Origin: an uncultured Muribaculaceae bacterium
GTDB lineage: Bacteria; Bacteroidota; Bacteroidia; Bacteroidales; Muribaculaceae
Assembly: GCA_947629175.1 (NCBI GenBank)
Contig: CANRCT010000014.1
Coordinates: 1 to 64,000 of the forward strand
Length of the DNA stretch: 64,000 bases
Reading direction: 5' to 3'
In this document: positions 26,989 to 34,885 of the stretch, one piece after another
Position numbering within the stretch: the stretch's first letter is position 1
How the letters are laid out: each line of letters opens with the position of its first letter
Program-made: the position numbers and the translations under genes
The notes under the pieces: model-generated
Databases searched by the model: none
Told to the model about the DNA's origin: nothing
What the model saw: only the letters and a program-made list of their open reading frames with translations

Positions 26989-27032
26989 AATGACAATATT
27001 AATGCTGGGTAATGTGTGAACTGAATCGACCA

Positions 27033-27064
27033 CAAATTTAACACAATTTATCCCATAAATCAAA
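27033..27064 (-). promoter_or_regulatory. Promoter of the AraC-type gene
   Basis: Minus strand -33 TTTG (complement of 27061-27064), 20 bases, -7 TAAATTTG (complement of 27033-27040). It decides the start at 26988. Confidence 0.7.
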
Positions 27065-27247
27065 GATCTGTGGCCTTAACTGCCAAAAATCAGCATTTTT
27101 TGCCAACATCAGGCCGTCGCGGCAGCATTTCCGGCGCCGATATGATGCTGCCCGGAAGATTAATAACCCGGTTCGGCCGGCGTTGGCTTACAATAATTTT
27201 TTTGCGTTAAAATTTTAGCGGAAGGATGGTGTATTGAATAATTTGAT

Positions 27248-27255
27248 TAATTTTG
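27248..27255 (+). promoter_or_regulatory. -7 box of the dapF-dapL-glnN operon
   Basis: TAATTTTG, 34 bases before the dapF ATG; no TTG at the canonical -33 distance. Confidence 0.45.
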
Positions 27256-27289
27256 CGGCTTAAAATTTACGGATTTCAATTTTCCTGCT

Positions 27290-28111
27290 GTGGAAGAAAT
27301 CAGATTCATAAAGATGCACGGCATCGGCAACGACTACATATATATCGACTGTATGGAGTCAGAGCCCGCCTCCCCCGACGCTCTTGCGAGGGAGATGGCC
27401 GACCGCCACAAAGGAGTAGGGGGCGACGGAATCGTGCTGATATGTCCGTCGGAGGCGGCCGACTTCAGGATGCGCATCTTCAACGCCGACGGATCCGAGG
27501 CAAGGATGTGCGGCAACGCATCGAGGTGCATAGCCAAATACGTCATCGACCATGGCCTGACCGACCGCAGCGAAATCACTCTTGAGACACTTTCGGGAAT
27601 ACGCCGGCTGACGGCCCGCAAGGGAGCCGACGGCAAGGTGGAGAGCGTGACCGTCGACATGGGGCGGCCCGAAGTTGGCGTCGTGGATATGCCGCTGCGG
27701 CTCGCCGACGGCAGCGAATACCGGCTGACGGCCGTGTCGATGGGCAATCCCCACGGCGTGATGCTGACCGACGATCTGACCGACGCGATGGTGCTCGGCC
27801 GCGGCCCCGAGCTTGAGACGCATCCCGCATGGCCCGACCGCGCCAACATAGAGTTTGCCCGCGTAGAAGCGCCCGACCGCATAACGATGAGGGTATGGGA
27901 GCGGGGCTCGGGCGAGACGATGGCCTGCGGCACCGGCGCCTGCGCCACAATCGTGGCGGCTGCCACTGCAGGCCGCACGGGACGCCGGGCCGAGATCAGC
28001 CTGCCGGGCGGATGCCTCGACATAGAGTGGCTCCCCGAGAGCGAAGGTGGCCACGTGATGATGACCGGCCCCGCCGCCGAAATTTTCTCCGGCACTTATT
28101 TAAGACGCTGA
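27290..28111 (+). CDS. dapF: Diaminopimelate epimerase
   Basis: A 273-residue enzyme that converts LL- to meso-diaminopimelate for lysine and peptidoglycan synthesis. The N-terminal KMHGIGNDYIYID is the family signature. The two catalytic cysteines are in RMCGNASRC and ACGTGACAT. It is the first gene of an operon with dapL (21 bases apart) and glnN. dapL makes LL-diaminopimelate and dapF epimerises it, so the two act in consecutive steps. Length and motifs are normal. Confidence 0.95.
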   Translation: MEEIRFIKMHGIGNDYIYIDCMESEPASPDALAREMADRHKGVGGDGIVLICPSEAADFRMRIFNADGSEARMCGNASRCIAKYVIDHGLTDRSEITLETLSGIRRLTARKGADGKVESVTVDMGRPEVGVVDMPLRLADGSEYRLTAVSMGNPHGVMLTDDLTDAMVLGRGPELETHPAWPDRANIEFARVEAPDRITMRVWERGSGETMACGTGACATIVAAATAGRTGRRAEISLPGGCLDIEWLPESEGGHVMMTGPAAEIFSGTYLRR

Positions 28112-28132
28112 CAAAAACACACGGTTTACACA

Positions 28133-29365
28133 ATGGTACACATCAACGATAATTTCACCAAGCTTCCGTCGGCCTACCTCTTCTCCGACATCGCACGCAA
28201 GGTGGAAGCCTTCGCCGCATCCCATCCCGGCGAGAAGATAATCAGAATGGGGATAGGCGACGTCACGCGCCCCATTTGCCCGGCCGCCGCAGAGGCTCTG
28301 CACCGCGCCACCGACGACGAGAGCCACGAGAAGACTTTCCGCGGCTACGGCCCCGAACAGGGCTATGACTTCCTGCGCGAGGCCATCGCACGCGCCGATT
28401 ACCGCGACCGTGGCATCGACGTGGGCGCCGACGAGATATTCGTCAGCGACGGCGCCAAGAGCGACACCGGCAACATAGGCGACATACTGGCTCCCGACAC
28501 GCGGGTGGCCCTGACCGATCCGGTCTATCCGGTATATATCGACACCAACGTGATGGCCGGACGCGCCGGCACCCTCGGACCCGACGGCCGCTGGAGCCGC
28601 ATCATATATCTGCCCGCCACGGCCGCCAACGGTTTCGTGCCCGATCTCCCGGCCGAGCGCCCCGACGTAATCTATCTATGCTTCCCAAACAATCCCACCG
28701 GCACCGCGCTGACGCGCCGCCAGCTGAAAGAGTGGGTGGACTACGCCGCGCGAGAGGGATCCCTGATACTCTTCGACGCCGCCTATGAGGCCTACGTCAG
28801 CTCGCCCGACGTACCCCGTTCGATCTACGAGATCGAAGGCGCGAGGGAGGTGGCCATAGAATTCCGCAGCTTCTCCAAAACTGCCGGATTCACCGGCCTG
28901 CGCTGCGGCTATACGGTCATACCGCGCGATCTCTGCGGACTTGCCTCCGACGGCAGCCGGGTGAGCCTCCACAGGCTCTGGCTCCGCAGGCAGACCACGA
29001 AATTCAACGGTGCGTCGTATCTCACACAGCGCGCCGCCGAAGCCATATATTCCGACGAAGGACGCCGTCAGGTGGCCGAGACGATCGGCTATTACAAGCG
29101 CAACGCCTCGACACTGCTGCAGTCGCTGCGCGAGGCCGGACTGGAAGCCTTCGGAGGCGTGGATTCCCCCTATATATGGCTCCGCACTCCGGGCGGCCTT
29201 ACGTCGTGGGAATTCTTCGACATGCTTCTGAAGCGCTGCCGCGTGGTGGGCACTCCCGGATGCGGCTTCGGCCCGTCGGGCGAGGGCTACCTGCGCCTTA
29301 CGGCGTTCGCCTCGCACGAAGCCACAGCCGAGGCGGCCGCCCGGATAGCCTCGCTGAGGCTCTGA
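28133..29365 (+). CDS. dapL: LL-diaminopimelate aminotransferase
   Basis: A 410-residue PLP-dependent class I/II aminotransferase that forms LL-diaminopimelate from tetrahydrodipicolinate in one step, bypassing succinylation or acetylation. LFSDIARKV, FRGYGPEQGYDFLREAI and DGAKSDTGNI are typical of DapL, and SFSKTAGFTGLRCGY contains the PLP-binding lysine. It sits directly after dapF, which uses its product. The gene shows that lysine is made here by the aminotransferase route. Confidence 0.95.
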   Translation: MVHINDNFTKLPSAYLFSDIARKVEAFAASHPGEKIIRMGIGDVTRPICPAAAEALHRATDDESHEKTFRGYGPEQGYDFLREAIARADYRDRGIDVGADEIFVSDGAKSDTGNIGDILAPDTRVALTDPVYPVYIDTNVMAGRAGTLGPDGRWSRIIYLPATAANGFVPDLPAERPDVIYLCFPNNPTGTALTRRQLKEWVDYAAREGSLILFDAAYEAYVSSPDVPRSIYEIEGAREVAIEFRSFSKTAGFTGLRCGYTVIPRDLCGLASDGSRVSLHRLWLRRQTTKFNGASYLTQRAAEAIYSDEGRRQVAETIGYYKRNASTLLQSLREAGLEAFGGVDSPYIWLRTPGGLTSWEFFDMLLKRCRVVGTPGCGFGPSGEGYLRLTAFASHEATAEAAARIASLRL

Positions 29366-29450
29366 AACCTGAAAAAACGCCGCGGCCGGTAGATAGCTCG
29401 AAAGCCGGGGCTCAATCAACAATATCAATTAACCGTTAAAGCTAACGACA

Positions 29451-31637
29451 ATGGAATCATTACGATTCAAAGTGGTCGACGAAGCGTTCAACCGCAAGGC
29501 CGACCCGGTGGAAATCCCGGAAGAAAGACCCGAAAAGTATTATGGCAAGTATGTGTTCAACCGCCAGAAGATGTTCGAATACCTGCCGGCCGACACCTAC
29601 CAGGCTCTCTGCAGCGCCATCGACAACAAGCAGCCCCTCCGGCGCGAAGTGGCCGACAGCGTGGCCGAAGGCATGAAGCGCTGGGCGCTTGAGAACGGCG
29701 CCCGCCATTACACCCACTGGTTTCAGCCTCTGACCGAGACCACCGCCGAAAAACACGACTCCTTCATAGAGCACGACGGCAAGGGCGGAGTGATCGAGAG
29801 CTTCACGGGCAAGCTGCTCATGCAGCAGGAGCCCGACGCGTCGAGCTTTCCCAACGGCGGCATCCGCAACACTTTCGAAGCCCGCGGATATTCGGCCTGG
29901 GACATCTCGTCGCCGGCATTCATCCTCGCCAACACCCTGTGCATACCCACCATATTCATCTCCTACACCGGCGAAAGCCTCGACTACAAGACTCCCCTGC
30001 TCCGCGCCCTCAACAGCGTGGACAAGGCCGCCACGGCCGTGGCCCGCATGTTTGACCCGGAGGTGGAGCATGTGCGCGCATATCTCGGCTGGGAGCAGGA
30101 ATACTTCCTTGTCGACGAGAGTCTCTACTCCGCCCGACCCGACCTGATGCTGACCGGGCGCACACTGATGGGCCACGAATCGGCCAAAAACCAGCAGCTT
30201 GAGGACCACTATTTCGGAGCGATCCCCTCGCGCGTGGAAGCTTTCATGCTCGATCTCGAGATCGAGTGCCACAAGCTCGGCATCCCCGCCAAGACCCGCC
30301 ACAACGAGGTGGCACCCAATCAGTTTGAGCTCGCCCCGATATTCGAGGAAGCCAACCTGGCCAACGACCACAACCAGCTGATCATGTCGGTGATGGCCGA
30401 AGTGGCCCGCAGGCATCATTTCCGAGTGCTTCTCCACGAGAAGCCCTTTGCCGGCATCAACGGATCGGGCAAGCACAACAACTGGAGTCTCGGCACCGAC
30501 AAGGGCACCCTCCTCTTCGCCCCCGGACGCACCGACATCGACAACCTGCGCTTCCTCACGTTCACCGTCAACGTCATGGCGGCCGTACACCGCCACAACG
30601 CCCTTCTCAAGGCGTCGATCATGTCGGCCACCAACGCCCATCGTCTCGGAGCCAACGAGGCGCCTCCCGCCATCATCTCGATATTCATGGGATCGCAGAT
30701 CTCCGGGATACTCGACCGAATCGAAAACTCCACCAACGCCGAGCTGACCGATCTGGCCACCCGCAAGGAACTTGAGCTCAACCTGAGCCAGATACCGGAG
30801 ATAATGCGCGACAACACCGACCGCAACCGCACGTCGCCCTTCGCCTTCACGGGCAACCGCTTCGAGTTCCGCGCCGTAGGCTCGTCGGCCAACTGCGGAG
30901 CCGCCATGATAGCCCTCAACGCCGCCGTGGCCGAGCAGCTGATGCTCTTCAAGAAAGCGATCGACCGGCGCATGGCCGGCGGCCAGAGCCAGAACGACGC
31001 CATACTTGAGGAGCTGCGCGCGCTCATAAAGGAGTCGAAAGCGATCCACTTCGACGGCAACGGCTACTCCGACGAATGGAAGGAGGAGGCCGCACGCCGC
31101 GGACTCGACTGCGAGACCTCCGTGCCGCTGATCTTCGACGCCTACCAGCGCAAGTCGTCGGTCGACATGTTCCGCTCCACGGGAGTTTTCTCCGAGGTCG
31201 AACTCGCCGCACGCAACGAGGTGAAGTGGGAAATGTACACCAAGAAAGTGCAGATCGAGGCGCGCGTGCTCGGCGATCTCGCCATCAACCACGTAATACC
31301 CGTAGCGACTCAGTATCAGTCGGTGCTCCTCGACAATGTCATGAAGATGCGTCAGGTGTTCGGCGCCGACCGCACGGATCTGACCGCTTCAGTCATGGAG
31401 TCGATCGAGAAGCTGACGCAGCACATGAAAGTGATACGCGAGGAGGTGGCCGCCATGGTCGACGACCGCCGCGTGGCCAACCGTCTGGAGTCGGAGCGCG
31501 ACAAGGCGATAGCCTACCACGACACCGTTGTGCCCCACATGGACACTATCCGCTACCACATCGACAAGCTCGAACTGATGGTCGACAACGAGATGTGGCC
31601 CCTGCCCAAATACCGCGAGCTGCTCTTCATCCGCTGA
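29451..31637 (+). CDS. glnN: Glutamine synthetase type III
   Basis: A 728-residue GSIII, the large glutamine synthetase typical of Bacteroides. It condenses ammonium and glutamate using ATP. The N-terminal region, the central catalytic domain (WEQEYFLVDE, RHNEVAPNQFELAPIFEE, NGSGKHNNWSLG) and the long C-terminal helical domain are all complete. It lies 85 bases after dapL on the same strand and ends at a strong terminator, so it is probably the last gene of the operon, linking ammonium assimilation with lysine synthesis. An extra promoter inside the 85-base gap was not seen. Confidence 0.96.
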   Translation: MESLRFKVVDEAFNRKADPVEIPEERPEKYYGKYVFNRQKMFEYLPADTYQALCSAIDNKQPLRREVADSVAEGMKRWALENGARHYTHWFQPLTETTAEKHDSFIEHDGKGGVIESFTGKLLMQQEPDASSFPNGGIRNTFEARGYSAWDISSPAFILANTLCIPTIFISYTGESLDYKTPLLRALNSVDKAATAVARMFDPEVEHVRAYLGWEQEYFLVDESLYSARPDLMLTGRTLMGHESAKNQQLEDHYFGAIPSRVEAFMLDLEIECHKLGIPAKTRHNEVAPNQFELAPIFEEANLANDHNQLIMSVMAEVARRHHFRVLLHEKPFAGINGSGKHNNWSLGTDKGTLLFAPGRTDIDNLRFLTFTVNVMAAVHRHNALLKASIMSATNAHRLGANEAPPAIISIFMGSQISGILDRIENSTNAELTDLATRKELELNLSQIPEIMRDNTDRNRTSPFAFTGNRFEFRAVGSSANCGAAMIALNAAVAEQLMLFKKAIDRRMAGGQSQNDAILEELRALIKESKAIHFDGNGYSDEWKEEAARRGLDCETSVPLIFDAYQRKSSVDMFRSTGVFSEVELAARNEVKWEMYTKKVQIEARVLGDLAINHVIPVATQYQSVLLDNVMKMRQVFGADRTDLTASVMESIEKLTQHMKVIREEVAAMVDDRRVANRLESERDKAIAYHDTVVPHMDTIRYHIDKLELMVDNEMWPLPKYRELLFIR

Positions 31638-31666
31638 GGAGCATCCCGCCTCACCCCACATAGCAT

Positions 31667-31699
31667 ACACGCCCGGCGGCCAGGAGCCGCCGGGCGTGT
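31667..31699. terminator. Bidirectional terminator after glnN
   Basis: Perfect 14-base stem ACACGCCCGGCGGC/GCCGCCGGGCGTGT with loop CAGGA; it serves glnN and the converging AAA ATPase gene. Confidence 0.85.
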
Positions 31700-31721
31700 C
31701 GTTTGTAACATGACGGCTTAT

Positions 31722-32852
31722 TCACATACCCGCTTCGCGCCTGAGCCATTCGGCCATGACAGGATCGGAGATCACAACCTGGCGGCTGTCGATCTCGATA
31801 AGTTCTTTCCTGATTAGCGCGCTCTTTACGGCAGTGACATTTGCCGACGACCCAAGATCATACTTCTCCATGATTTCCCGGGTAGTAAATCCGCTGTGTA
31901 CGCCATCGATGACAGCACGCATAAAATTCATCTGATAATTCGTGAGATTCTCGGTCTGCTTCTCAAACAGCGGAGTATTCTGGTCGAGGAGATCCTGATA
32001 AGCCGCATCAAAATCATGCTCTGCGGCACTATTGTCAGTGTGGATCCAGACCAGCCATGCCAACTGCTGCACATATGATGAATGGTTGTCGACCGCCTGA
32101 CAGACTTTGGCCGCCAATTCTTCCGAAATATGCTTTCCGGTGGCCTCAAAGCGTCCGCAAATATATTCCACCCAGTCATCGGTGCCTATTTTCTGCAGAT
32201 AAACCGCGTCGCCGAACTTATAAAAGGGAAGGCTCTTTTTTTCAAAAAGCTCGTTCATGAGATGCTTCTTGCTCCCGAAGAGACAGTAGGATGCCGACGA
32301 CTGCAGCTGCCACACCGTCCGCAGCCGCTTCTGAAATATCCTGGAATCCTGAAACTCGGCTATCTGCTGGAACTCGTCGATGCAGACTACGATATTGCAC
32401 CCCTTTTTCTTCGCGATCTTTTCAGGCAGCTGCAGAATCTCGTCTACATCGTCGCTTTTCGTGTTCACGTCAAAAGATATGGAAAAATCTGTCATCGGAT
32501 CAGCGCCCATAGAGATTTTCGGACTGATACGCGACAGAAACAGTCGGGCATTCTCAAGCCACTCTTCAAACCTCGAAGATGTCTGCTTAAGCACGGCGGC
32601 GGCAAATGCGTCATAAAATTCCCGATCGCTGCGACAGGCAAACACGTCAAGATATACTATTTTCAGCTCATCGGATTGAGCAAGCTGACATACCTTCCGC
32701 ACCAAGGAGGTTTTCCCCCAGCGACGAGGTGAGATCAACACAGTATTTATACCGTGCCTGAAATTCAGCAGCAGTCGCTCGGTCTCTTTTTTGCGGTCGG
32801 TAAAGTTGACTCCTGAAGTAGCCACTCCGAATATGAAGGGTTTTTTATCCAT
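31722..32852 (-). CDS. AAA ATPase of the archaeal-ATPase (PF01637-like) family
   Basis: A 376-residue stand-alone ATPase. Walker A is SPRRWGKTSLV and Walker B is VVCIDEFQQIA. The C-terminal 80 residues look like a winged helix (FTTREIMEKYDLGSSANVTAVKSAL). It is related to the gene at 14574-15725 (same length, same motifs) but clearly diverged. A canonical promoter overlaps an inverted repeat upstream, which suggests self-regulation through the winged helix. The biological role of the family is unknown. Composition is somewhat lower in G+C than that of the neighbouring operon. Confidence 0.82.
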   Translation of the reverse strand: MDKKPFIFGVATSGVNFTDRKKETERLLLNFRHGINTVLISPRRWGKTSLVRKVCQLAQSDELKIVYLDVFACRSDREFYDAFAAAVLKQTSSRFEEWLENARLFLSRISPKISMGADPMTDFSISFDVNTKSDDVDEILQLPEKIAKKKGCNIVVCIDEFQQIAEFQDSRIFQKRLRTVWQLQSSASYCLFGSKKHLMNELFEKKSLPFYKFGDAVYLQKIGTDDWVEYICGRFEATGKHISEELAAKVCQAVDNHSSYVQQLAWLVWIHTDNSAAEHDFDAAYQDLLDQNTPLFEKQTENLTNYQMNFMRAVIDGVHSGFTTREIMEKYDLGSSANVTAVKSALIRKELIEIDSRQVVISDPVMAEWLRREAGM

Positions 32853-32875
32853 TATATTCTATTGTAAGACAGACA

Positions 32876-32928
32876 CAAAGATAAGCAATAACTTTATTAG
32901 TAACAACATTGTTAGTAACAAAGTTATT
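32876..32928 (-). promoter_or_regulatory. Promoter and palindromic operator of the second AAA ATPase gene
   Basis: -7 TATCTTTG (complement of 32876-32883), 20 bases, -33 TTG (complement of 32904-32906). An inverted repeat AATAACTTT/AAAGTTATT (32887-32928) and two direct copies of TTAGTAACAA overlap the -33 region. Confidence 0.6.
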
Positions 32929-32998
32929 ACGTTTGTCTTGATTAACGACAGAATTAGCTGATATTTAGAGCAATAACCGCCACGGAATCCGACTGTCC

Positions 32999-33106
32999 CT
33001 GCGGCTCATCTACGAAGAGCCGTAGCGTATCCCATAGAGCGATCCCCACCAAGGCGCTGCTTCGCGCGCCATGGCGGGGTTATCGATAGTATCGAGGTCT
33101 ACGACC
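32999..33106 (-). repeat. Dispersed structured repeat, copy A
   Basis: Read on the minus strand: GGTCGTAGACC, a 14-base spacer, AACCCCGCCATGGCG, a short spacer, CGCCTTGGTGGGG, a spacer, then a GGCTC/GAGCC hairpin followed by GCAG. The same blocks occur in the same order at 55021-55124 on the plus strand. Part of the 332-base gap 32853-33184. Confidence 0.7.
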
Positions 33107-33140
33107 TCTCTGCTTCTGACTGCTCAGACGGATCAGACGT

Positions 33141-33175
33141 GTCGGACAAGTCCGACAAGTCCGACGTGCCCGACG
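33141..33175. repeat. Nine-base tandem repeat
   Basis: GTCGGACAA, GTCCGACAA, GTCCGACGT, GCCCGACGG in a row, just downstream of the DUF3298-like gene. The first two units form a perfect GTCGGAC/GTCCGAC inverted repeat. Confidence 0.6.
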
Positions 33176-33184
33176 GGCCGGGTG

Positions 33185-34015
33185 TCAAATCTTGAGGGAG
33201 GGATTGAGGAGGGGGCGGAGATCCTCCATGGGGATGATGCAGGAGGGCATGCCGCAGGCGTAGGGGGCTATCTCATACTGCTGGTAGATCACGTGCAGGC
33301 CTTCGGGGGAGAGAGCGGGGCCGGCCACGGGGAGCGTTATCTCGTCGGGCTTGACGAGGAGCATTTCGGCGAAGGCCTCGTCGGTCGACACGTCGAAATA
33401 CTGCTCCATGAGCGCGCGGCGTATCATGCCGAGCAGCTCGGCCTTGCGGTCGGGCGCGATCAGATCGTTCCACGTGAGCTGATGGCCTTCCGGCCGGGTG
33501 AATACTGCCGGAAGTATGTAGAACGATCCGTGGGCGCCGCCGGTGAATGTGTAGCCGCTGAACTGAATGGTCGCATACGTTGGCGTGACGGCCAGAGTGT
33601 CGGCATTGTAGTCGAATGAATAGAACATTTCGCGCGTATTCTCTCCGGCAAGCTCGGCGAAGTCGCGCTGCGCTACTTTAAGAAGCGAATCGGTCACCGT
33701 GCGGGCCACAGCCGGCAGCTGACCGGCCTGCTCAAGAGAGAACATCTGCGGAGCGCCGTAGCTGGCCGACGCCGAAGCCATGACGTCGGCGAGCCAGAGC
33801 CGCATGGAGTCGGCGGCCGCATCGCTGCCCGAGGGATAGACCAGCCGCATGCTTACCACCGCTGCGGATCCCTCACAGACAGTGGAATCCGCAAGCTGAA
33901 GCGAATCGACTGCAAAGCCTGCAGTCGGATCGGCCGATGTTGACGCGCCGCGCTGCCCGCAGCCTGTCAGAGCGAGAGAGGCCACGAGAGCTGTAAAAAG
34001 AACATTTCGTTTCAT
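33185..34015 (-). CDS. DUF3298/RsiV-like periplasmic lipoprotein
   Basis: A 276-residue lipoprotein (lipobox ALTGC, cysteine 19). The pattern FYSFDYNADTLAVTPTYATIQFSGYTFTGGAHG followed by LTWNDLI and a C-terminal IYQQYEIAPYACG is that of the DUF4163 plus DUF3298 arrangement seen in RsiV, described here in parts. In Bacillus, RsiV is a lysozyme-binding anti-sigma factor, but this protein lacks a cytoplasmic anti-sigma part, so only the sensor-like domain is shared. Ligand binding at the cell envelope is a guess. It is transcribed alone. Confidence 0.75.
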   Translation of the reverse strand: MKRNVLFTALVASLALTGCGQRGASTSADPTAGFAVDSLQLADSTVCEGSAAVVSMRLVYPSGSDAAADSMRLWLADVMASASASYGAPQMFSLEQAGQLPAVARTVTDSLLKVAQRDFAELAGENTREMFYSFDYNADTLAVTPTYATIQFSGYTFTGGAHGSFYILPAVFTRPEGHQLTWNDLIAPDRKAELLGMIRRALMEQYFDVSTDEAFAEMLLVKPDEITLPVAGPALSPEGLHVIYQQYEIAPYACGMPSCIIPMEDLRPLLNPSLKI

Positions 34016-34089
34016 ATATTAAAGAGGCTGTAAAAGAGATCTACTGATAGGAACAACGCTGCAAATATAGCGAATGTTCCCGTAATGCA

Positions 34090-34428
34090 TCACAACATCG
34101 CCGCAATCTGTTTTTCGACAGCTATACGTATAAAAGAATTTATCGACATTCCGGCCTGCTTGGCGAGAAATGCCATTCGCGAATGAATCTCAGGCGTGAG
34201 GCGTACATTCAGAGTGCCGGTATAACTTTTGTGAGGCGCTATGCCTTCCGCCTCACAAAAAGCGAGATAATCGTCGACTGCCTCATGGAAAGCTCCGGTA
34301 AGTTCATTGACACTCTCGCCTTCAAAATTCACCAGACCGTCGATACCTTCTATCTTGCCAAAAAACAGATTATCTTTCTCGCTAAAAGCTACAGACCCTA
34401 TAAAGCCCTTATATTTCAATGTATTCAT
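34090..34428 (-). CDS. hicB: HicB-family antitoxin
   Basis: A 112-residue HicB with the N-terminal partial RNase-H-like fold (YKGFIGSVAFSEKDNLFFGKI, IDGLVNFEGESV, AFHEAVDDYL, described in parts) and a C-terminal ribbon-helix-helix (LNVRLTPEIHSRMAFLAKQ). HicB neutralises the HicA mRNA interferase and represses the operon. Its ATG overlaps the stop of a hicA reading frame upstream, which is interrupted by a nonsense codon. The antitoxin is therefore intact beside a probably dead toxin. Confidence 0.9.
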   Translation of the reverse strand: MNTLKYKGFIGSVAFSEKDNLFFGKIEGIDGLVNFEGESVNELTGAFHEAVDDYLAFCEAEGIAPHKSYTGTLNVRLTPEIHSRMAFLAKQAGMSINSFIRIAVEKQIAAML

Positions 34429-34679
34429 ATCAGTCCTTCATTTTTTAGAAAATCATGTATCTGCCTCATCATATATGCCTTTACCGTATTTCCCGGATGG
34501 GGTCGATGAAGCATTATCGGCTTCAGACCATCGCCCTGAAATATAACACGTGATCCTGACGTTTTACCCTTGTTTCCGATTACATATCCTAATGAACCGA
34601 GCATACGTTTCAGTTCATCCCAGGTAAAATCGCTGGGTTACGAGCAGAATCTGGCTATCAGTTTATCCTTTGTGCCCAT
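34425..34679 (-). pseudogene. hicA: hicA toxin gene with in-frame TAA at codon 14
   Basis: An 84-codon frame from ATG at 34679 to a TGA that overlaps the hicB start. The product reads MGTKDKLIARFCS, stop, then PSDFTWDELKRMLGSLGYV, KGKTSGSRVIF, PIMLHRPHPGN and a helical end, the layout of HicA mRNA interferases. The only defect seen is the TAA at 34638-34640 (complement), which could arise from CAA by one change. Restart at the internal ATG (codon 26) would lose the first strand-helix unit, so the toxin is likely inactive unless the stop is read through. It is too broken to appear as an open frame. Confidence 0.82.
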
Positions 34680-34695
34680 TCAAATGATTTTATCG

Positions 34696-34726
34696 CAAAG
34701 GTAACTGTTTTTCAGTTGCAAAACAA
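34696..34726 (-). promoter_or_regulatory. hicAB promoter and operator
   Basis: -33 TTG (complement of 34724-34726), 20 bases, -7 TACCTTTG (complement of 34696-34703). An AACTG/CAGTT inverted repeat with loop TTTTT (34703-34717) lies in the spacer and may bind HicB. Confidence 0.6.
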
Positions 34727-34789
34727 GTATATCCGTACATAAGTTCAGGGGAATGCCCGGGAGCTACATGAATTCCGGATATAACGGAA

Positions 34790-34821
34790 GCAGGGGCTGC
34801 GCCTTGCGGTGCAGCCCCTGC
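34790..34821 (-). terminator. Terminator of the first susCD operon
   Basis: Perfect 11-base stem GCAGGGGCTGC/GCAGCCCCTGC with a 10-base loop, 65 bases after the stop of the lipoprotein gene. The gap 34680-34885 holds this and the hicAB promoter. Confidence 0.75.
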
Positions 34822-34885
34822 AGCAGTTGGATAGTCCTTTATTGCAAATTTAATATGCTAAAGGCTGATAAATCAATGATCAGAG

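Noticed and set aside
29460-31292. Minus-strand 610-codon frame opposite glnN
   Set aside because: Antisense shadow; GSIII on the plus strand has all catalytic motifs.
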